Of a DNA stretch of 64,000 nucleotides, positions 59,522 to 64,000 are shown piece after piece. Within the stretch, counting starts at the first letter, position 1; the number at the start of each line of letters is the position of its first letter. The translations under genes and the position numbers were made by a program. Under the pieces are notes generated by a model. That model was not told the DNA's origin, did not search any database, and saw only the letters and a program-made list of their open reading frames with translations. Origin of the DNA: an uncultured Clostridia bacterium (GTDB taxonomy: Bacteria > Bacillota > Clostridia > Christensenellales > Aristaeellaceae); contig CAKUCW010000001.1 in assembly GCA_934643825.1 (NCBI GenBank), positions 62,001-126,000 on the forward strand, read 5' to 3'.

Positions 59522-59547
59522 GACTCAGACGATCGTCTGGGTCTTTT
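59522..59547 (+). terminator. Terminator of the tRNA operon
   Basis: GACTCAGAC/GTCTGGGTC arms (one G-T) around GATC, then TTTT. Confidence 0.8.
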
Positions 59548-59591
59548 CTTATGAAGAATAATGCGCAGAGCGCAACTTTACACATCAAGAA

Positions 59592-59619
59592 GCGGGGGCT
59601 TAAAAGCTCTCGCTTTTTT
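59592..59619 (+). terminator. Second terminator-like hairpin
   Basis: GCGGGGGCT and AGCTCTCGC arms (G-T pairs) with a TAAA loop and six T residues, about 75 bp after the tRNA-Cys gene. Confidence 0.65.
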
Positions 59620-59655
59620 GTTGTCTATGGTAAGAATGCGCACAAAGTTTGCCTA

Positions 59656-59719
59656 CATGAGCAAAACTTTGAAATTTTGCGGACTTTGGCGGAAGTGCAG
59701 GCGGACTCAGTCCGCTTTT
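59656..59719 (+). repeat. Dispersed repeat C, copy 2
   Basis: Close match to 1975-2041, ending in a GCGGACTCAGTCCGC hairpin and TTTT. As in copy 1, an AT-rich -10-like sequence follows (TATGATAAAAT at about 59742), in front of the next gene. Confidence 0.6.
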
Positions 59720-59812
59720 ACTGTTGTGAAAATGCGTGTGCTATGATAAAATTATGCTTAGCGCAAATCCGTGCGAAAAGATAAGCGTATTTTAACAATA
59801 AGGAGAAAAATG

Positions 59813-60724
59813 ATGAAGGGAAAAATGCTGACGGGCGGTTTGGCACTTTTGTGTGCCCTGCTTCTGGCAAGCACAGTCGGCGCGGAATCGGAATGCGGCG
59901 AAAACCACGTTTTCGGTCCGTGGAAGACGAAGCGGGAAACGACGTGCAGGCTGGAAGGGCTTGATTTCCGCTACTGCCGCAACTGCGACCACTGGGAAAA
60001 GCGTTATATCGATAAGCTGCCCCATGATGTTGAGGAGTGGATCGTCACCAAAGAGCCGACCTGCACCGCGAAAGGCACCAGAGAAGGCACTTGCTCCGCA
60101 TGCGGCGATTTGATTCGGCGCTCCATTGACATGCTCCCGCACGAGTATGGGGAGATGGAAGTGGTCACCGAGCCGACCTGCACGCAGAACGGTCAGGGAC
60201 GCTATACCTGCGAGGTATGCGGAAAGCATAAGACCGAGAAGATCGAAAAGCTCGGTCACGACTGGGGCGAGGTTGCCGTTACGCAGGAACCGACCTGCGC
60301 CAAGCCGGGAAAGGGAGAGCAGACGTGCGCTCGCTGCGGAAAGGCGAAGAGCGTCAAGCTCGATCATCTGGAGCATGTTTACGGAGAATATACGGTGAAG
60401 AGCGAGCCGCAGGGCAAAAAGATGGGCGTGAGAACGGCGGTCTGCACGCTGTGCGGCAAGGAAGTGACCGAAAAATTCTACAACGAGGGAACGCTCTACG
60501 AGGGCATGACGCCCTGCGAGGCGGTTATGCGCATGCAGACGATGCTCAAGGACCTGGGGTATTACAACGGAAATATCCGCACCGGCACGTTCGGAGAAGG
60601 AACGGGCAGGGCTGTTGCGCGGTTCCAGAAAGCCAACGGGCTGGAAGAGACCGGCGTAGCGGATACGGACACACTGACAATGATCGAAAGCCAGTGGGAA
60701 AAGGTTGATAAAACCCTTCAATGA
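59813..60724 (+). CDS. Secreted cysteine-repeat protein with C-terminal peptidoglycan-binding domain
   Basis: 303 aa (or 304 from the ATG one codon earlier). Signal peptide 1-22. About five tandem repeats of about 40 residues follow (30-220), each with a pattern like E-P-T-C-x4-G-x5-C-x2-C-G; the paired CxxC units look like zinc-ribbon or disulfide modules. A PG_binding_1 domain is at about 235-300 (MRMQTMLKDLGYYNGNIRTG and FGEGTGRAVARFQKANGLEE). It is likely attached to the wall. GGAG is about 7 nt before ATG. It lies 84 bp upstream of secA. Confidence 0.8.
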   Translation: MKGKMLTGGLALLCALLLASTVGAESECGENHVFGPWKTKRETTCRLEGLDFRYCRNCDHWEKRYIDKLPHDVEEWIVTKEPTCTAKGTREGTCSACGDLIRRSIDMLPHEYGEMEVVTEPTCTQNGQGRYTCEVCGKHKTEKIEKLGHDWGEVAVTQEPTCAKPGKGEQTCARCGKAKSVKLDHLEHVYGEYTVKSEPQGKKMGVRTAVCTLCGKEVTEKFYNEGTLYEGMTPCEAVMRMQTMLKDLGYYNGNIRTGTFGEGTGRAVARFQKANGLEETGVADTDTLTMIESQWEKVDKTLQ

Positions 60725-60808
60725 TGATAAAATATACAATGAGCGGCAATGTGGAGTTTTTGCCTGAGGCGAAAGGTCAATCCCGGCTGCCGCGTATGGA
60801 GGATAACA

Positions 60809-63568
60809 ATGGGCTTTTTTAGCAAAATATTCGACCCGACTGCCGGGGAGATCAAACGCCTGAATAAAATCGTCGATAAAATCGACTCTTTTGAAGAAGC
60901 ACATAAGGCACTGAGCGACGAACAGCTCCGCGGCAAGACCGTGGAATTCCGCGAGCGCGTCAAGAATGGCGAATCGCTGGATAACCTGCTGCCGGAAGCA
61001 TACTCTATCGTTCGCGAGGCAACCTACCGCGTGACGGGCAAGCGCCAGTTCCGCGTGCAGATGCTCGGCGGCATCGTACTCCATCAGGGACGTATTGCCG
61101 AGATGAAGACCGGTGAGGGCAAGACCCTGACCGCGACCATGCCTGCCTACCTGAACGCCCTCTCCGGAGAAGGCGTCCATGTCGTTACGGTCAACGATTA
61201 CCTCGCCAAGTTCCAGGGCGAGGATGTCGGTCGTATCTTCCGCTTCCTGGGCATGACGGTCGGCGTCATTACGCATGATCTCACGCAGGAGGAGCGCAAG
61301 GCGGCGTATGCCTGCGACGTGACCTACGGCACCAACAACGAAATGGGCTTTGACTACCTGCGCGACAACATGGTCATCTACAAGAAGAACATGGTGCAGC
61401 GCGGTCATCACTTTGCCATCGTGGACGAGGTGGACTCCATCCTCATCGACGAGGCGCGTACGCCGCTGATCATCTCCGGCGCGGGCGACAAGTCTACCGA
61501 CCTGTACGAGAAGGCGGATCGCTTCGTCTGCACCCTGCAAAAGGGCGAAGAGCCGGAAGAGGATCGCTGGGCGGATAACCCGCTCTCGGACGAAGAGCTT
61601 GCCGCGATGCGCAAGGATTACGTCATCGACGAAAAGAAGAAGACCTGCAACCTGTCCGAAGCGGGCGTCCGCAAGGCGGAGCGCTGGTTCGGCGTGGAGA
61701 ACCTCTCTGACGTGGCGAACAACGAGCTGCTGCACCACATCAACGCCGCGCTGCGTGCGCATGCGCTGATGAAGCGCGATGTCGATTACGTTGTGCAGAA
61801 CGACGAAGTCGTCATCGTTGACGAGTTCACCGGACGACTGATGGTCGGCCGCCGTTACAGCGACGGTCTGCATCAGGCAATCGAAGCGAAGGAACACGTC
61901 AAGGTGCAGCGCGAAAGCAAGACGCTGGCGACCATCACCTTCCAGAACTACTTCCGCATGTATCAGAAGCTCTCCGGCATGACCGGTACGGCGAAGACGG
62001 AGGAAGAGGAGTTCAAGGGCATCTATCAGCTGGACGTCGTGCAGATTCCGACCAACCGCCCGATGATCCGCAAGGACATGAACGACCTCGTTTACCGCAC
62101 GGTCAAGGGCAAGTTCAGCCAGGTGGTTGAGGAAATCGAACGCCGCCACAAGACCGGTCAGCCGGTGCTGGTCGGCACGGTTTCCGTCGAGGTCAGCGAA
62201 GCGCTGTCCAAGATGCTGCGCATGCGCGGCATCGAGCATGTCGTGCTGAACGCGAAGTATCATGCCCGTGAGGCGGAAATCGTCGCGCAGGCGGGTCACT
62301 TCGGCGCGGTCACCATTGCGACGAACATGGCTGGACGCGGCACGGATATTCTGCTGGGCGGCAACCCCGAATACCTCGCCCGCCGTGCGATGAAGCAGAA
62401 GGGTTACGAGGACAGCGTGATCGAAGAGGCGACCGGCTTCAACGAGAATGTCGGCGACGACGTCATCGCGGCACGCGCCGTTTATAAAGAGCTGTATGCC
62501 GATTTCAAGAAGAAGACCGACGCCGAGCATGACCGCGTTATCGCGGTCGGCGGTCTGCATATCATCGGCACGGAGCGCCACGAATCCCGCCGTATCGACA
62601 ACCAGCTGCGCGGACGCGCCGGTCGTCAGGGCGACCCGGGTTCCTCTCAGTTCTTCCTCTCCATGCAGGATGACCTCATGCGCCTGTTCGGCAGCGAACG
62701 CGTCAGCGGTCTGATCGAGAAGATGGGTCTGGCGGAGGATGAGCCGATCGAAGCGAAGATGCTCACCGGTCAGATTGAAAACGCTCAGAAGCGCATCGAA
62801 GCCCGCAACTACGAGATCCGTAAGAACGTGCTTCAGTATGACGACGTCATGAATGAGCAGCGCAAGGAGATCTACGAGCAGCGCAGACAGGTGCTCGAGG
62901 GTCAGGATATGCACGAAACCATCGTCAAGATGGCGGATAAGCTCATCGAGGAAGCTGTCGGCAGCTACTGCGGCAACGGCGATGACTATGCCGATTGGGA
63001 CATGGAGGGCTTGACGCAGTATTTGGAGCGCCTGTGCATCCGCATTGGCTTCTTCAAGGCGCACGAAGAGCCGTTTAAGACCATCGACAAGGAAGACCTG
63101 ATCGCAAAGCTCAAGCAGGAAGCCCGCGATTTCTATGCCCTGCGCGAGAAGGGCTTTGAACTGATCCATATCGATACCCGCGAGCTGGAGCGCGTCGTGC
63201 TGCTCTCCTGCGTGGATCGCCGCTGGATGGATCACATCGACGCGATGGATCAGCTGCGTGACGGCATCGGACTGCGTGCCTACGGCAACCGCAACCCGGT
63301 GACCGAGTACCAGATCGAAGGCTATGACATGTTTGACGAGATGGTGCATCTCATCCGTGAGGATACCGTGCGCCGCATGTATCAGGCGCGTATCAATATC
63401 CCGATGCAGCGCAAAGAGGTCGCCAAGCCGCAGGAAACCAACCTGGAGCAGGCGAAAGCGGCAGGCGGTCCTTCCGGCCCCAAGCGCGTGACGAAAACCG
63501 TCGGACGCAACGAGCCCTGCCCCTGCGGAAGCGGCAAGAAGTATAAGGACTGCTGCGGAAAGAATTGA
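60809..63568 (+). CDS. secA: Preprotein translocase ATPase SecA
   Basis: 919 aa. Walker A MKTGEGKT near residues 100-107, the DEVDSILIDEART Walker B region near 207-219, QLRGRAGRQGDPGSS in NBD2, a helical scaffold and wing, and the C-terminal SEC-C zinc motif CPCGSGKKYKDCCGKN. It drives export through SecYEG, serving the many secreted proteins seen in this window. ATG 60809 has GGAGG 6 nt upstream; an upstream in-frame ATG has no Shine-Dalgarno. It is followed by prfB 44 bp on. Confidence 0.98.
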   Translation: MGFFSKIFDPTAGEIKRLNKIVDKIDSFEEAHKALSDEQLRGKTVEFRERVKNGESLDNLLPEAYSIVREATYRVTGKRQFRVQMLGGIVLHQGRIAEMKTGEGKTLTATMPAYLNALSGEGVHVVTVNDYLAKFQGEDVGRIFRFLGMTVGVITHDLTQEERKAAYACDVTYGTNNEMGFDYLRDNMVIYKKNMVQRGHHFAIVDEVDSILIDEARTPLIISGAGDKSTDLYEKADRFVCTLQKGEEPEEDRWADNPLSDEELAAMRKDYVIDEKKKTCNLSEAGVRKAERWFGVENLSDVANNELLHHINAALRAHALMKRDVDYVVQNDEVVIVDEFTGRLMVGRRYSDGLHQAIEAKEHVKVQRESKTLATITFQNYFRMYQKLSGMTGTAKTEEEEFKGIYQLDVVQIPTNRPMIRKDMNDLVYRTVKGKFSQVVEEIERRHKTGQPVLVGTVSVEVSEALSKMLRMRGIEHVVLNAKYHAREAEIVAQAGHFGAVTIATNMAGRGTDILLGGNPEYLARRAMKQKGYEDSVIEEATGFNENVGDDVIAARAVYKELYADFKKKTDAEHDRVIAVGGLHIIGTERHESRRIDNQLRGRAGRQGDPGSSQFFLSMQDDLMRLFGSERVSGLIEKMGLAEDEPIEAKMLTGQIENAQKRIEARNYEIRKNVLQYDDVMNEQRKEIYEQRRQVLEGQDMHETIVKMADKLIEEAVGSYCGNGDDYADWDMEGLTQYLERLCIRIGFFKAHEEPFKTIDKEDLIAKLKQEARDFYALREKGFELIHIDTRELERVVLLSCVDRRWMDHIDAMDQLRDGIGLRAYGNRNPVTEYQIEGYDMFDEMVHLIREDTVRRMYQARINIPMQRKEVAKPQETNLEQAKAAGGPSGPKRVTKTVGRNEPCPCGSGKKYKDCCGKN

Positions 63569-63612
63569 TCTCTCTTCCGCGATTGGACCAGATAAAAAGG
63601 ATGTGAATCAAC

Positions 63613-64000
63613 GTGATCGAACTGGATCTCTATCGCCAGCAGATGGCACAAATCCGCGAAAGCATTGTTGAGGCAGGTGAGTCACTTTAACGTCGCCGGA
63701 CTCAAAGAGCAGCTTCTTGAGCTGCACGAAACGATGAATGAGCCGGATTTCTGGAATGACCTCAAGCGTTCTACCGAGGTCAGCCGGAAGGTGCGCCTGA
63801 CTGAAAACAAGGTGGAGCATTATCAAAAGCTCTGCCAGCGTGCCGACGATGTGGATGCCACCATGGAGCTTGCCGAGGAAATGCAGGATACCGACCTGCT
63901 TGCCGAGGCGGGCGAGGAAATCCAAAAGCTGCAAAGCGATTTGGAGGAGCTTCGACTGGAGAGCCTGCTGCGCGGCGATTACGACAGCAACAACTGCTAT
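63613..64000 (+). CDS. prfB: Peptide chain release factor 2 with programmed +1 frameshift (3' end outside window)
   Basis: Zero frame: GTG 63613 (AAGGATG upstream), 25 codons, in-frame TAA at 63688-63690. The +1 frame continues N-V-A-G-L-K-E-Q-L-L-E-L-H and reaches L-L-R-G-D-Y-D-S-N-N-C-Y at the window edge, clearly RF2. The frameshift site is intact: AGGTGAG (63675-63681), 3 nt, then CTT-TAA-C, so peptidyl-tRNA-Leu slips from CUU to UUU. Spacing equals the classical site. The stop is TAA rather than the usual TGA. RF2 reads UGA and UAA, so the feedback logic is altered, since RF1 can also terminate here. Confidence 0.95.

Noticed and set aside
59792..63349. A 1185-codon minus-strand frame opposite secA
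   Set aside because: Shadow of the strongly codon-biased secA gene.

Overview
The window looks like a chromosomal segment of a Gram-positive, moderately GC-rich (about 55-60% by eye) member of the Bacillota, class Clostridia. Supporting signs are the strong GGAGG ribosome binding sites, sigma-A promoters with 17-bp spacers, a long-type ribosome hibernation factor, the secA-prfB pair, the xpaC-telA pair, VanW, AddA, MgtE and PadR/DUF4097-type genes. A gut Christensenellales-like lineage is possible, but that is inference. Most of the window is ordinary chromosome; the accessory content is a miniature CRISPR-Cas locus, three families of short dispersed repeats and a lone holin gene.

Region by region. 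1-1772: two overlapping AstE/AspA-type carboxypeptidase-fold genes, one of which has lost its catalytic residues. 2137-9661: a GT4 glycosyltransferase with an AlkD-type DNA glycosylase, a secreted peptidoglycan-binding protein, ThpR and a SWIM/SNF2 helicase. 9639-13921: a degenerate YyaL/DUF255 protein, RapZ and MurB, separated by two copies of a dispersed repeat. 14003-16240: a type V-F CRISPR locus, with a 458-aa Cas12f1, a candidate tracrRNA and an array of seven intact repeats, and no cas1, cas2 or cas4. 16438-25583: a VanW operon, a holin, an ECF sigma/anti-sigma pair, and a five-gene envelope-stress-like operon (secreted protein, XpaC, TelA, LemA-like, TPM). 25870-34210: a secreted flavinylated FAD reductase divergent from a LacI regulator, then AddA, then MgtE behind a leader peptide and an intrinsic terminator. 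34368-46034: two MarR-MATE modules, a short UvrA-like ATPase, and a tripartite ABC efflux operon with its TetR repressor and twin operators. 46385-50446: XRE-TPR, LysR, split chromate transporter and Lrp. 50552-58789: secreted proteins, a PadR/HAAS/DUF4097 operon, NUDIX and HPF. 59114-59515: five tRNA genes (Val, Asp, Phe, Gly, Cys). 59813-64000: a cysteine-repeat/PG-binding protein, SecA, and the 5' part of prfB.

Regulation is unusually readable. Several promoters carry palindromes exactly between or over the -35/-10 boxes (MarR2, TetR operon, PadR operon, peptidoglycan-binding gene, LacI/flavoprotein). MgtE appears to be controlled by transcription attenuation without a recognisable M-box. 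prfB has the RF2 programmed +1 frameshift site, but its in-frame stop is TAA instead of the usual TGA.

The most interesting system is the Cas12f1 locus. The gene, the tracrRNA candidate and the array all read leftward on the minus strand; an anti-repeat lies directly against the gene-proximal repeat, and degenerate repeats and a terminator lie at the far end.
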